Shown here piece after piece: positions 55,319 to 64,000 of a stretch of DNA of 64,000 nt. This stretch comes from Sphingobium sp. OAS761 (GTDB lineage: Bacteria > Pseudomonadota > Alphaproteobacteria > Sphingomonadales > Sphingomonadaceae). The notes under the pieces were generated by a model that saw only the letters and a list, made by a program, of their open reading frames with translations, made no database searches and was not told the DNA's origin. How positions within the stretch are numbered: the first letter of the stretch is position 1; every line of letters begins with the position of its first letter. Position numbers and translations under genes: made by a program. The stretch spans positions 124,001 to 188,000 of the forward strand of contig NZ_JALJVY010000009.1 in assembly GCF_024168485.1 (NCBI RefSeq), read 5' to 3'.

Positions 55319-55372
55319 CTGTATCGCCCGGCCAAGTCACCCTTGCCCTCATAAGTCTATGAGGGAAATCCC

Positions 55373-57253
55373 ATGAAAATCGCTGTCTCTCTGGCCGCCA
55401 TGGCGGTCGCCCTGGTCATATCGCCTGCACTAGCCCAGGACTCGACGCCTCCGCCCACCGCCGCGCAGGCCGAAGAGTTCCTGGCCAGGGCGGAAAAGGC
55501 GATGTTCGACCATTCGCTGATTTCCGCAAAGGCCGACTGGATCAACGCTACCTATATTTCGGACGACAGCGACGCACTGGCGGCGCATTTCGGCGCCATG
55601 CGCACGACCATGAATGTCGATTACGCGCTGGAGGCCGCGAAATATGCGACGGCCCCGGGGCTGACTGCGGAAACCAGACGACGGCTGAACATGCTGCGCA
55701 CCGCCTTGACGCTGCCGGCCCCGACGACCGAAGGCGCTGCGCAACAGCTCAACGAACTCGCGACCCGTCTTCAGTCGGCCTATGGCAAGGGGAAGGGGAT
55801 GTTCGATGGCAAGCCGATCAACGGCAGCGACATAGAGGAGAAGATGGGCACCGTCCGGAATCCGGACCAGCTCAAGGAAATGTGGGTAAGCTGGCACGAC
55901 AATGTCGGTGCGCCGATGCGCGGGGACTATGCCAAGCTGGTGGGCATCGCCAATGCCGGCTCCAGGGAACTTGGTTTTGCCGACACCGGGGCGATGTGGC
56001 GGTCCAAATATGACATGCCTGCCGATGACTTCGCCAAGCTGACCGACAAGATCTGGGCAGAGGTCAAGCCGCTCTATGACCAGTTGCATTGCTATACGCG
56101 GACCAAGCTGAACGAGAAATATGGTGACGCGGTGCAGCCGGCGACCGGCCCCATCAGGGCAGACCTGCTCGGCAATATGTGGGCACAGGAATGGGGCAAC
56201 ATCTATGACGTCGTCGCGCCTGTCGGCGCGGGTGACCTGGGCTATGATGTGGGCGAACTCCTCAAGGCCAAGGGCTTTGTCGAGACCCGTCCCGATCAGG
56301 TCGACCTGCCCGGCACGCCGGAGAAGGAACGGCGCGGCTATTGGGAAAGGCAGATGTTCAAGATCGGGGAGGGCTTTTACTCCTCCCTCGGGATGGACCC
56401 GCTGCCTGCGACCTTCTGGGATCGGACGCAGTTCATCAAGCCGCTGGACAGGGAAGTGGTCTGCCATGCGTCCGCGTGGGATCTCGACAATCGCGACGAC
56501 CTTCGTGTCAAGATGTGCACGAAGGTCAACAGCGACGATTTCGTGACCCTGCATCACGAGCTGGGCCACAATTATTATCAGCGCGCCTACAAGGATCATT
56601 CCTATCTTTACCTAGACGGCGCCAATGACGGCTTCCATGAAGCGATCGGCGACTTCGTCGCGCTGTCGATCACGCCGGATTATCTCGTGAAGATCGGACT
56701 GCTGGACCCTGCGCGGGTACCGGGCGCGGACAAGGACATCGGACTGCTGCTGCGGCAGGCGATGGACAAGGTCGCTTTTCTACCCTTTGGCCTGCTGATC
56801 GACAAATGGCGCTGGGGCGTGTTCGACGGCTCGATCCCGGAAAGCCAGTATGAGAAAGGCTGGACAGACCTGCGCCTGAAATATCAGGGTGTCGTCCCGC
56901 CGGTATCCCGGGATGAAACGAAATTCGATCCGGGCGCCAAATATCATATTCCGGGCAACACGCCCTATACCCGCTATTTTCTTGCCCGGGTGCTACAGTT
57001 TCAATTCTACGAAGCCGCCTGCCGTCAAGCAGGATGGAAGGGGCCCTTGCACCGTTGTTCCTTTTACGGGAACAAGGACGTCGGAGCCAAATTGAACGCC
57101 ATGCTTGAAATGGGGGCGTCGAAGCCATGGCCGGACGCATTGCAAGCCTTTACAGGCAGTCGGGCAATGTCGGGCAAGGCACTGGTCGATTACTTCGCGC
57201 CATTGCAGAAATGGTTGAGCGACCAGAATAAAGGAAAGGTGTGCGGCTGGTAA
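55373..57253 (+). CDS. Exported M2-family (angiotensin-converting-enzyme-like) peptidase
   Basis: A 626-residue zinc dicarboxypeptidase. It has a Sec signal peptide (VSLAAMAVALVISPALAQ) and the M2 zinc motif HELGH (395-399) in TLHHELGHNYYQRAYKDHSY, followed by the third ligand Glu in GFHEAIGDFVALS. FLPFGLLIDKWRWGVFDG, PPVSRDETKFDPGAKYHIPGN and TPYTRYFLARVLQFQFYEAACR are the conserved substrate and chloride-site regions. It probably removes C-terminal dipeptides from periplasmic peptides, complementing the two S9 peptidases nearby. Confidence 0.93.
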   Translation: MKIAVSLAAMAVALVISPALAQDSTPPPTAAQAEEFLARAEKAMFDHSLISAKADWINATYISDDSDALAAHFGAMRTTMNVDYALEAAKYATAPGLTAETRRRLNMLRTALTLPAPTTEGAAQQLNELATRLQSAYGKGKGMFDGKPINGSDIEEKMGTVRNPDQLKEMWVSWHDNVGAPMRGDYAKLVGIANAGSRELGFADTGAMWRSKYDMPADDFAKLTDKIWAEVKPLYDQLHCYTRTKLNEKYGDAVQPATGPIRADLLGNMWAQEWGNIYDVVAPVGAGDLGYDVGELLKAKGFVETRPDQVDLPGTPEKERRGYWERQMFKIGEGFYSSLGMDPLPATFWDRTQFIKPLDREVVCHASAWDLDNRDDLRVKMCTKVNSDDFVTLHHELGHNYYQRAYKDHSYLYLDGANDGFHEAIGDFVALSITPDYLVKIGLLDPARVPGADKDIGLLLRQAMDKVAFLPFGLLIDKWRWGVFDGSIPESQYEKGWTDLRLKYQGVVPPVSRDETKFDPGAKYHIPGNTPYTRYFLARVLQFQFYEAACRQAGWKGPLHRCSFYGNKDVGAKLNAMLEMGASKPWPDALQAFTGSRAMSGKALVDYFAPLQKWLSDQNKGKVCGW

Positions 57254-57273
57254 TTGGATCGCAAGGCATGTAG

Positions 57274-58437
57274 ATGAGCCCCCCAATGAGCCCCGCGATC
57301 ATCATCATAGCCCTGCTTTTCTTCACCAGTGCCATCATGTTCGTGGCCATGGGTGTCGCCTGGATCCACTTCGGCAGGCGCGCCCATGTCCGCAGCTGGG
57401 CCATTTCCTATGTCGCGTCCATGCTGCAATGGGTTGCCAATGCGGGCGGGATTTTCTTTGACAGCAGAATGCTCATGGCGGTGGCCGCCCTGTGTATTGT
57501 CGTCAGCGGAACGCTCGTACTGGTCGGCGTCCGCCAGCGGAATGGGCAAATCGTTCCTTGGCCTCCGCTGATAGTTGCGGGAACCATGGTAGCGGTGGCT
57601 GGCACCTACGCCGCCCTGATTGGTGACAGAGCGCTCCAGGGCATCATCGTCCCGGGCTATGTCGGTTGCCTGATGGCATGGTCGGCTGCGTCGCTCCGGC
57701 AACGCGATCGCACATTCACAGCCCCGGAAACGGCGTTGTTCGTCATGTTTTGCCTCTTCGCACTGTTTCAGTGCAGCCTGGCCGGCAGCGCCGCGCTGGA
57801 TCTGGGCGGTGCGCCCGGCGCGGGCATAGCGATCTATCGCGCCATCATGGCGCTTTTCCTTCCATCCATCTATGTCGCCACCGGTGTGGCCGGGGTGTTG
57901 GTGGTCGCAGGGGACCTGGCGCATCAACTACGGCGGCAAATGCGCCACGACCCGTTGACCGGCGCGCTCAACCGGCGGGGACTGGAAGAGGCGGCGCACG
58001 GCGCGATCGCGAACGCGCGTCGCCACGGTCGCCCGCTCGCGCTGGTCGTGTGCGACCTGGACGGGTTCAAGGCGCTGAACGACAATCACGGCCATGTCAC
58101 CGGCGACATGGCCCTGCGCGGATTCGCGCAACTGCTGATGAGCGCGGTGCGTCGCGGGGATATCGTCGCCCGGCTCGGCGGCGACGAATTCGGGCTTTTG
58201 CTGCTGGAAACGGACGCATTGGCCGCAGCCGAAGTCATGGAGCGGGTGCGCGCCGAAGTGAACTGCTTTACACTGTCCGAAACACCGCAAGTGCAATTGA
58301 ACGCCAGCTTTGGCGTGGCACAGCTGGATGCCAGTGACGAGACGCTGGAACAGCTTGTCGGCCGCGCCGATTCAGCGCTGTATGCGGCCAAGAAAGACGG
58401 CAAGAACCGTGTCGCGATATGGCGGGTCGCCGCCTGA
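57274..58437 (+). CDS. Membrane-bound diguanylate cyclase (GGDEF)
   Basis: A 387-residue protein that makes cyclic di-GMP. Six or seven N-terminal hydrophobic segments (to about residue 215) form a membrane sensor of unknown ligand. The GGDEF domain follows (HDPLTGALNRRGLEEA, DLDGFKALNDNHGH, active site RLGGDEFG at 302-306). An RxxD inhibitory site (RRGD) lies exactly five residues before GGDEF, so product feedback is likely. No EAL domain is present. It follows the M2 peptidase by 20 bases; ATG 57286 is an alternative start. It meets the convergent amn gene stop to stop. Confidence 0.92.
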   Translation: MSPPMSPAIIIIALLFFTSAIMFVAMGVAWIHFGRRAHVRSWAISYVASMLQWVANAGGIFFDSRMLMAVAALCIVVSGTLVLVGVRQRNGQIVPWPPLIVAGTMVAVAGTYAALIGDRALQGIIVPGYVGCLMAWSAASLRQRDRTFTAPETALFVMFCLFALFQCSLAGSAALDLGGAPGAGIAIYRAIMALFLPSIYVATGVAGVLVVAGDLAHQLRRQMRHDPLTGALNRRGLEEAAHGAIANARRHGRPLALVVCDLDGFKALNDNHGHVTGDMALRGFAQLLMSAVRRGDIVARLGGDEFGLLLLETDALAAAEVMERVRAEVNCFTLSETPQVQLNASFGVAQLDASDETLEQLVGRADSALYAAKKDGKNRVAIWRVAA

Positions 58438-59892
58438 TCAACGGAATGGCGGTTCGTTGAAGGCGCGCAACTTGCGACTGTGCAGCCTTGCGCCCTCTTC
58501 ACGCAGCAATTCGCAGGTCCTGATGCCGACCTGCAAGTGACTGGCTATCGCTTCCTCGTAGAAGCGGTTTGCCTGTCCCGGAAGCTTCAGTTCGCCATGG
58601 ATCGGCTTGTCGGAAACGCAAAGCAGCGTGCCGTAGGGCACGCGAAAGCGATAGCCCTGCGCTGCGATCGTCGCCGATTCCATGTCGATGCCGACCGCCC
58701 GCGACAGGCTGAAACGCAAAGCCGAGTGGGAATAGCGCAATTCCCAGTTCCGGTCGTCGGTCGTCACGACCGTACCCGTCCGCAGGCGACGCTTGAAATC
58801 CTCCGGATTGCCGCTGCCGAGTACGGATTCGGCAGCGCTTGCCATGGCGACCTGGACCTCCGCGATTGCCGGCACCGGAATTTCCGGCGGCAACATGGCG
58901 TCCAGTACCTTGTCGTCGCGCAGATAGGCATGGGCCAGCACATAATCGCCGATCCGCTGGCTGGGCCTCAGGCCGCCGCAATGGCCGATCATCAACCAGG
59001 CCTCCGGGCGAACAACCGCCAGATGATCGCAGATCGTCTTTGCATTCGACGGACCCACGCCGATGTTGACCAGAGTGATGCCGCTGCGACCGGGACCGAT
59101 CAGGTGGTAGGCCGGCATCTGATGCCTGCGCCAGGCGCTGTCGGCAATCATGCGCGCCGGATCGGCGGTCTCCGGGGTCACATAGACGCCGCCTGCGCCG
59201 GACAGGGCGGTGAACCGGCTGCCGTCCCGTTGCAGTTCGGCACAGGCCCACGCGACGAATTCATCCACGTAGCGATGATAGTTGGTGAACAGGATATAGC
59301 GCTGCACATGTTCGGCCGGCGTTCCGGTATAATGTTTCAGACGTGCCAGCGAAAAATCTGTGCGCAGTCCGTCGAACAAGGCCAGCGGACGATCGCCGTT
59401 GGCCGCCGGGAAAAACAGGCCGTCGGCGATTTCATCCCCGATCTCTGCCAGTTCGGTGGCCGGGAAATGCCGGGCCAGTTCGGTCGGCGGGGTGCCGTCG
59501 AGGGCGGCTATGTCGAGCCCGTCAAGCACGTAGGGAAAGGGTATCGGCTGGGCGCTCAGGCCCGCCTCGACCTCCACCCCATAGTCGCGCACCAGCAGAT
59601 CGATCTGCTCTGCCAGATAGTCGCCGAACATAGCCGGGCGCGTAATGGTGGTTGCATAGCCGCCGGGCCTGGACAGACGGGCGAACGACCTTCCAGGCGG
59701 GGGCGCGTCGCTGTCGCCATGATAGACGACACGTAATTCAGGATAGCAGAAACGGCGATCGCTGCGCGCTTCTGCGGGTGGGACGCTGCCGTCTTGAGCA
59801 TATGCGCGCATCGCGTCGCGAAGATTGCCGATGGATGTCTGGTATATGTGGTCGAGTTGCGCGACCGTCGCGGTACCGATGCTTTGTGTCAT
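58438..59892 (-). CDS. amn: AMP nucleosidase
   Basis: Hydrolyses AMP to adenine and ribose 5-phosphate, regulating the adenylate pool. The 484-residue protein has the Amn-specific N-terminal domain (ELRVVYHGDSDAPPPGRSFARLSRPG, ITRPAMFGDYLAEQ) and the C-terminal nucleoside-phosphorylase fold with LVNIGVGPSNAKTICDHL, LMIGHCGGLRPSQRIGDYVLAHAYLRDD and AVGIDMESATIAAQGYRF. It lies 73 bases downstream of the peroxiredoxin gene on the same strand. Confidence 0.92.
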   Translation of the reverse strand: MTQSIGTATVAQLDHIYQTSIGNLRDAMRAYAQDGSVPPAEARSDRRFCYPELRVVYHGDSDAPPPGRSFARLSRPGGYATTITRPAMFGDYLAEQIDLLVRDYGVEVEAGLSAQPIPFPYVLDGLDIAALDGTPPTELARHFPATELAEIGDEIADGLFFPAANGDRPLALFDGLRTDFSLARLKHYTGTPAEHVQRYILFTNYHRYVDEFVAWACAELQRDGSRFTALSGAGGVYVTPETADPARMIADSAWRRHQMPAYHLIGPGRSGITLVNIGVGPSNAKTICDHLAVVRPEAWLMIGHCGGLRPSQRIGDYVLAHAYLRDDKVLDAMLPPEIPVPAIAEVQVAMASAAESVLGSGNPEDFKRRLRTGTVVTTDDRNWELRYSHSALRFSLSRAVGIDMESATIAAQGYRFRVPYGTLLCVSDKPIHGELKLPGQANRFYEEAIASHLQVGIRTCELLREEGARLHSRKLRAFNEPPFR

Positions 59893-59965
59893 CGCCCCCT
59901 GTTACCGCAGAAGCATGACGGAGAAAAGACGTGCGCCGATGTCCATCCCGGCGCACGCCGAGAGA

Positions 59966-60448
59966 TCAGAGCTGCCCGAGCATGTGATCGGCGGACGATA
60001 TTTTGAAATCGCCGGGTTCCTCGACATTCAGTTCCGCCACGACGCCGTCCTTGACCAGCATGGAAAAACGCTGGCCGCGCGTGCCCAGGCCGAACTTGCT
60101 GCCGTCCATGGTGAGCCCGACCGCCTTGGCGAAATCGCCGTTGCCGTCTGCCAGCATGGTAACCTTGCCGTCGGCACCGGCCGATTTGCCCCAGGCGCCC
60201 ATGACGAATGCGTCGTTCACGGCAGTGCAGGCAATCTCGTCGACGCCCTTGTCCTTCAGTGCCTGAGCCTTGTCGATGAAGCCGGGAAGATGCTTGGCCG
60301 AGCAAGTAGGCGTGAACGCACCGGGTACGGAAAACAGCGCGACCGTCTTTCCGGCGAAAAAGCTGTCGGTCGGCACGGCTTCGGGGCCGTTGTCCGTCAT
60401 CATGGTAAGGGTCGTGCTGGGCAGGTGGTCACCCTTCGCGATGGTCAT
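59966..60448 (-). CDS. Peroxiredoxin, Prx5 type
   Basis: Thiol peroxidase that reduces hydrogen peroxide and organic hydroperoxides. The 160-residue protein has the peroxidatic Cys49 in PGAFTPTCSAKHLPGF, then AVNDAFVMGAWG, LADGNGDFAKAVGL, the Prx5-typical GLGTRGQRFSMLVKDG and a short C-terminus. One further Cys (IACTAVND) may resolve the disulfide. GGAGAG precedes the ATG. Glutathione or thioredoxin is the likely reductant; glutathione fits the reductase at the left edge. Confidence 0.92.
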   Translation of the reverse strand: MTIAKGDHLPSTTLTMMTDNGPEAVPTDSFFAGKTVALFSVPGAFTPTCSAKHLPGFIDKAQALKDKGVDEIACTAVNDAFVMGAWGKSAGADGKVTMLADGNGDFAKAVGLTMDGSKFGLGTRGQRFSMLVKDGVVAELNVEEPGDFKISSADHMLGQL

Positions 60449-60566
60449 GCTGTCTCTCCTGAGCTGAAAGCGCGCCGGAAGTCGGGACTCGAACGGGTCC
60501 TGTCAAGGGGGCGGGCGCGATCAAATCTGTCGTAACGCCCGGGTGGAGCGGCGGCTTGTTATTGGA

Positions 60567-60596
60567 TTGACGCGCTCTGTCGCTATAGTCGGGCCA
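60567..60596 (+). promoter_or_regulatory. Promoter placing yqgE transcription start at its ATG
   Basis: TTGGAT about 16 bases before TATAGT (60584-60589). The usual spacing from the -10 box puts the transcript start at about 60596, the A of the yqgE ATG, and no ribosome-binding sequence lies between. This suggests a leaderless messenger. Confidence 0.4.
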
Positions 60597-61156
60597 TGGA
60601 CCAGTCACGTTTCTATGGTGGGCATTTTCTGCTCGCGCTTCCCGGGATGGAAGATGAGCGCTTCAATCACGGCGTGATCGCGCTGTGCGCGCATGATGCC
60701 AATGGCGCGCTCGGGATCGCCGTGGGAGAAGAAATGGACAATGTCGGCTTGCACGACCTGCTGGGCAGTTTCGATATCGATGCCGGTGACGTACCCAACA
60801 CGCCCGTCCTGCGGGGCGGGCCGGTGGAGCCTCGTCGCGGCTTTGTGCTGCATTCGCTCGACTGGGCCGGGCAGGACATGCTCCAGGTCGGAAAGGAATG
60901 GGGACTTTCCGGCTCGCTGGATATCCTGAAGGCGATCGCCAGCGGGCGAGGACCCAGCCGGTATCTAGTCGCGCTGGGCTACGCCGGATGGGGCGCGGGC
61001 CAGCTTGACGGCGAACTTACGGGTGCGAGCTGGTCGGTCATACCGGGCACTGCGTCGCTGCTGTTCGATATTCCAGCGCCCGGAAAATGGTCGGCTATCT
61101 TTGCGTCGATCGGCATCGACGCCAGTCATCTGGTTGGCGGCGCCGGGTCGGCATAA
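60596..61156 (+). CDS. YqgE/AlgH family protein (UPF0301)
   Basis: A 186-residue protein of unclear biochemical function. It has the family motifs GHFLLALPGMEDERFNHGVIALCAHDANGALGI, VLRGGPVEPRRGFVLHS, RYLVALGYAGWGAGQLDGEL and ASWSVIPG. AlgH was named for an effect on alginate in Pseudomonas, but the activity is unknown. The ATG at 60596 probably starts a leaderless transcript. Its stop abuts the palindrome before ahcY. Confidence 0.9.
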   Translation: MDQSRFYGGHFLLALPGMEDERFNHGVIALCAHDANGALGIAVGEEMDNVGLHDLLGSFDIDAGDVPNTPVLRGGPVEPRRGFVLHSLDWAGQDMLQVGKEWGLSGSLDILKAIASGRGPSRYLVALGYAGWGAGQLDGELTGASWSVIPGTASLLFDIPAPGKWSAIFASIGIDASHLVGGAGSA

Positions 61157-61180
61157 CTACATAAAGAAAACTTTATGTAG
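61157..61180 (+). promoter_or_regulatory. Perfect palindrome upstream of ahcY, candidate SahR-type operator
   Basis: CTACATAAAG (61157-61166) and CTTTATGTAG (61171-61180) are exact inverted repeats around AAAA, starting directly after the yqgE stop and about 100 bases before ahcY. The ATAAAG-N4-CTTTAT form fits ArsR-type repressors. SahR, an ArsR-family S-adenosylhomocysteine sensor, controls ahcY in Proteobacteria, so it is the leading candidate; I could not verify its motif here. Confidence 0.6.
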
Positions 61181-61277
61181 AGTTGCCACGGTCGTCACGC
61201 GTTGATATTGGAGCGCGCATAGCATCCGCCGGCCTATGCTGGCGCATGGCCCATTCTAGAGATATGGAGACAGGCTC

Positions 61278-62690
61278 GTGGCCACCGCATCCGCCACCCA
61301 GGCGCAGGATTATGTGATCGCCGACATCGGCCTTGCCGGTTTTGGCCGCAAGGAAATTGAAATCGCCGAAACCGAAATGCCCGGCCTGATGGCACTGAGG
61401 CAGGAATTCGGCGCTGCAAAGCCCCTAAAGGGCGCGCGCATCACCGGTTCGCTCCACATGACCATTCAGACCGCGGTGCTGATCGAGACGCTCGCCGAAC
61501 TTGGCGCGGAACTGCGCTGGGCATCGTGTAACATCTTTTCGACGCAGGATCATGCCGCGGCCGCCATCGCCGCGCGCGGTATTCCGGTGTTCGCGATCAA
61601 GGGCGAGACGCTGGAGGAATATTGGGACTATGTCGTCCGGATATTCGACTGGGGGCAGGATACAACCTGCAACATGATCCTGGACGATGGCGGCGACGCC
61701 ACCATGTTCGCTCTGTGGGGTGCGCGGGTCGAGGCGGGAGAAGACCTGTTTTCGCCGACCAACGAGGAAGAGGAAATCTTTGTCGCGACGCTGAGGCGGT
61801 TCCTGGCTGAACGCCCGGGCTACCTCACCAAGACGGTGGCCGCGATCAAGGGTGTTTCTGAAGAAACCACCACCGGCGTCCATCGCCTGTATGAACTGGC
61901 GAAGAAGGGCAAGCTGCCGTTCCCGGCCATCAACGTCAACGACAGTGTTACCAAGTCGAAGTTCGACAATCTTTATGGTTGCAAGGAATCGCTGGTGGAC
62001 GCGATCCGTCGGGCGACGGACGTAATGCTGGCCGGCAAGGTAGCATGCGTGGCTGGCTTCGGCGACGTGGGCAAGGGTTCGGCGGCGTCTCTGCGCAACG
62101 GCGGTGCCCGCGTGCTGGTGACGGAAGTCGACCCCATCTGCGCCCTGCAGGCGGCGATGGAAGGCTATGAGGTCGTGACCATGGAAGAGGCTGCATCGCG
62201 CGCCGATATCTTCGTCACGGCGACGGGCAATGCCGACGTCATCACGCTCGATCACATGCGCGCGATGAAGAATATGGCGATCGTCTGCAACATCGGCCAT
62301 TTCGACAGCGAGATCCAGATCGCCGCGCTCGGCAATCTGAAATGGTCGGAGATCAAGCCGCAGGTCGATGAAGTCGAGTTCGCCGACGGCAAGAAGATCA
62401 TCGTGCTGGCCAAGGGTCGTCTGGTCAATCTGGGCTGCGCCACGGGCCACCCGAGCTTTGTCATGTCGTCCAGCTTTACCAACCAGGTGCTGGCGCAGAT
62501 CGAATTGTGGACGAAGGCGGACGACTACCGGAACGAAGTCTATGTCCTGCCCAAGCATCTGGACGAAAAGGTCGCTGCGCTGCATCTGGAAAAGTTGGGC
62601 GTTAAACTGTCCAGGCTCAGTCAGAAGCAGGCCGATTATATCGGCGTTCCGGTCGAAGGGCCGTTCAAGCCGGACCATTATCGCTATTGA
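61278..62690 (+). CDS. ahcY: S-adenosylhomocysteinase
   Basis: Splits S-adenosylhomocysteine into adenosine and homocysteine, relieving product inhibition of methyltransferases. The 470-residue protein has [35 protein letters not shown], the NAD loop [40 protein letters not shown] and the C-terminal KPDHYRY, which closes the neighbouring subunit's NAD site. It includes the roughly 40-residue insertion seen in most bacterial enzymes. It starts with GTG at 61278, preceded by GGAGACAGG. Confidence 0.96.
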   Translation: MATASATQAQDYVIADIGLAGFGRKEIEIAETEMPGLMALRQEFGAAKPLKGARITGSLHMTIQTAVLIETLAELGAELRWASCNIFSTQDHAAAAIAARGIPVFAIKGETLEEYWDYVVRIFDWGQDTTCNMILDDGGDATMFALWGARVEAGEDLFSPTNEEEEIFVATLRRFLAERPGYLTKTVAAIKGVSEETTTGVHRLYELAKKGKLPFPAINVNDSVTKSKFDNLYGCKESLVDAIRRATDVMLAGKVACVAGFGDVGKGSAASLRNGGARVLVTEVDPICALQAAMEGYEVVTMEEAASRADIFVTATGNADVITLDHMRAMKNMAIVCNIGHFDSEIQIAALGNLKWSEIKPQVDEVEFADGKKIIVLAKGRLVNLGCATGHPSFVMSSSFTNQVLAQIELWTKADDYRNEVYVLPKHLDEKVAALHLEKLGVKLSRLSQKQADYIGVPVEGPFKPDHYRY

Positions 62691-62842
62691 TGGAACGTGG
62701 CGGGGTAGGGTGATGTACCCGCCCCCGCCGATTGCCGGCAAACTTCGCCTTGCCGCTTTTCGCCTTGGTCCAGTTGCGTTAAGCCCGTGCGGACTATGGA
62801 TATCGAATGGCCAGTACGGCATGTTTCAGGGGTGACTAGGTC

Positions 62843-64000
62843 GTGACCGGCCTGTCCCCCTTTGCCGCCATCATATTCGGTCTTGTGCTTGCCGCATGGC
62901 TGACCGCGGCACTTTGGGCGCTCGCCAGCGGGCAGCGAATGCGGCGCGAGGGGATGCAGGCGCAAGGCGGGCTGAATCGGCTTGCCGTTCTGCTCGCCTC
63001 GGCGCCCGCTGTCCCGGTTGTCCTTCACCCCGACGGTCGCCTGGAAGCGGCCGACCGGCTGGCCAAATGGCTCGGCAAGCCGCGCGTTCCGTCTTTCGCG
63101 TCGGAATTGACGGCCGCCGATGGCGGGCTGGAACCGGATGACGCGGCTACGCTTGCCGTGGAGATCGCCTCGGCCCAGCGGGCGGGCAAGAACTTCACCT
63201 TGCCGGTACGAGGATTGAACTCATCGCGTTTGCTGCTCGTGCGGGGCGCGCCTGCCGGTCCGGAACTGGCGGCCAACGGCGGTGTGATCCTCTGGATCTT
63301 CGACGCTACCGAGAGCCAAACCGAGATACGCGCGCTCAGTGCTCAGGTGGCGCAACTGCGGGAAGCGCTGGAAGCGTTGGCCGGCCTGGTCGAAGCTGCC
63401 CCTTTCCCTATGTGGCACCGCACACCGGACTTGCGGCTCAGCCTGATCAACAGCGCCTATGTTCGCGCGGTCGATGCCGCCGACGCGCGTGAAGTCATCG
63501 CAAATGGCACCGAGCTCATCGAAGCGACGGGGGGCGTTCCGCCCGAAGCTGCGGCAGCCGATGCGATGGCGCGGGGCGAACCGGTCGAACGGATGGTGCC
63601 GGCCACGATTGGCGGCGAACGCCGGATGATGCGGGTCGTGGACGTACCCTTGGGCAGTGCGGGTGTCGCCGGCTATGCCGTCGACCAGCACGCGCTGGAG
63701 CAGGCACGGACAGAGCATCGGCGCCTGGAAGCGGCACAGCGCGACCTGCTTGACCGCCTTTCGGCAGGCGTTGCTCGCTTCGGTCCGGATCGGGCTCTGC
63801 GATTCTGGAACCAGCCTTTTGTCAGCCTGTTCGGCCTGCAAAAGGATGCACTGGGCGATGCCCCCATGTTCGAACGGGTGCTCGACCAGATGCGCGACGC
63901 ACGCCGGTTGCCGGAACATCGTGACTTTCCTGCCTGGCGCGCGGAACGACGGGACTGGTTCCTGTCGCCAGAGGCCAAGGAGGAAAACTGGCTTTTGGCG
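62843..64000 (+). CDS. PAS-domain sensor histidine kinase, N-terminal part (3' end outside window)
   Basis: The frame from GTG 62843 stays open for 386 codons to the window edge. It has one N-terminal membrane helix (FAAIIFGLVLAAWLTAALWALA), a short coiled segment, then PAS-like modules: PVVLHPDGRLEAADRLAKWLGK, EAAPFPMWHRTPDLRLSLINSAYVRAVDA and DRLSAGVARFGPDRALRFWNQPFVSLFGL. The DFPAWRAERRDWFLSPE segment resembles alphaproteobacterial DivL/PAS kinases involved in cell-cycle signalling, with the catalytic domain expected beyond the edge. That assignment is tentative. A long frame on the opposite strand (63221-63919) is a shadow. Confidence 0.65.
   Translation, partial: MTGLSPFAAIIFGLVLAAWLTAALWALASGQRMRREGMQAQGGLNRLAVLLASAPAVPVVLHPDGRLEAADRLAKWLGKPRVPSFASELTAADGGLEPDDAATLAVEIASAQRAGKNFTLPVRGLNSSRLLLVRGAPAGPELAANGGVILWIFDATESQTEIRALSAQVAQLREALEALAGLVEAAPFPMWHRTPDLRLSLINSAYVRAVDAADAREVIANGTELIEATGGVPPEAAAADAMARGEPVERMVPATIGGERRMMRVVDVPLGSAGVAGYAVDQHALEQARTEHRRLEAAQRDLLDRLSAGVARFGPDRALRFWNQPFVSLFGLQKDALGDAPMFERVLDQMRDARRLPEHRDFPAWRAERRDWFLSPEAKEENWLLA

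Noticed and set aside
63221..63919. 232-codon minus-strand frame at the right edge
   Set aside because: Shadow of the open PAS-kinase frame, which runs unbroken from GTG 62843 to the window end with recognisable PAS segments.

Overview
The window is a stretch of high-GC chromosome from an alphaproteobacterium, most likely a sphingomonad (Sphingobium/Sphingomonas/Novosphingobium type). This rests on a permuted two-piece tmRNA gene, several large TonB-dependent receptors, a PhaR repressor, a type-3 prolyl-tRNA synthetase, and the general look of the proteins. Genes are tightly packed with many 4-bp ATGA/GTGA overlaps. I see no insertion sequence, prophage, CRISPR array or recognisable defence island. 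Most of the window is core genome.

Layout. 1-5.3 kb: the C-terminal part of glutathione reductase; a leftward group of a spermidine-synthase-like protein, phosphoglucomutase and a 2OG-Fe dioxygenase; a small exonuclease; tRNA-Pro(CGG); and a RadC-like protein without its metal ligands. 5.4-10.1 kb: thyA, then a branched-chain 2-oxoacid dehydrogenase operon (E1alpha, E1beta, E2) behind a striking palindromic operator. 10.2-10.5 kb: the split tmRNA gene, whose tag reads ANDNEALALAA. 10.8-15.8 kb: an exported TPR-like protein, a (PT)10-linker lipoprotein with a probable beta-helix, and a TonB receptor; this is the best candidate here for an uncharacterised envelope uptake module. 16.8-28.6 kb: a contiguous type II secretion operon gspC to gspO, including its own prepilin peptidase.

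28.6-33.8 kb: a vitamin B12 uptake locus (btuD, btuC, btuF, btuB) with a cobalamin riboswitch upstream of btuB. btuF lies antisense between btuB and btuCD, which suggests a non-contiguous operon. 33.8-40.9 kb: another TonB receptor, a non-coding gap, an FMN alpha-hydroxy-acid dehydrogenase, an MHS-family transporter and alanine racemase. 40.9-43.8 kb: polyhydroxyalkanoate-related genes (thiolase, short PhaC-like protein, PhaR). 43.9-50.3 kb: proS, an oligopeptidase-B-like peptidase, hslU/hslV, a small Cys-containing protein, a 42-residue entericidin-like lipoprotein and tRNA-Val(CAC). 50.4-58.4 kb: a dipeptidyl-peptidase-IV-like enzyme, a methyltransferase, asd, an alpha/beta hydrolase, an M2 (ACE-type) metallopeptidase and a diguanylate cyclase. 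58.4-64 kb: AMP nucleosidase, a peroxiredoxin, YqgE, S-adenosylhomocysteinase (behind a perfect palindrome), and the start of a PAS-type sensor kinase cut by the window edge.

Functional links: three exported peptidases plus a type II secretion system point to use of peptides and polymers. TonB receptors supply scarce nutrients, and B12 uptake is riboswitch-controlled. Regulatory calls are motif-based inferences from the sequence alone; no alignment or database search was run.
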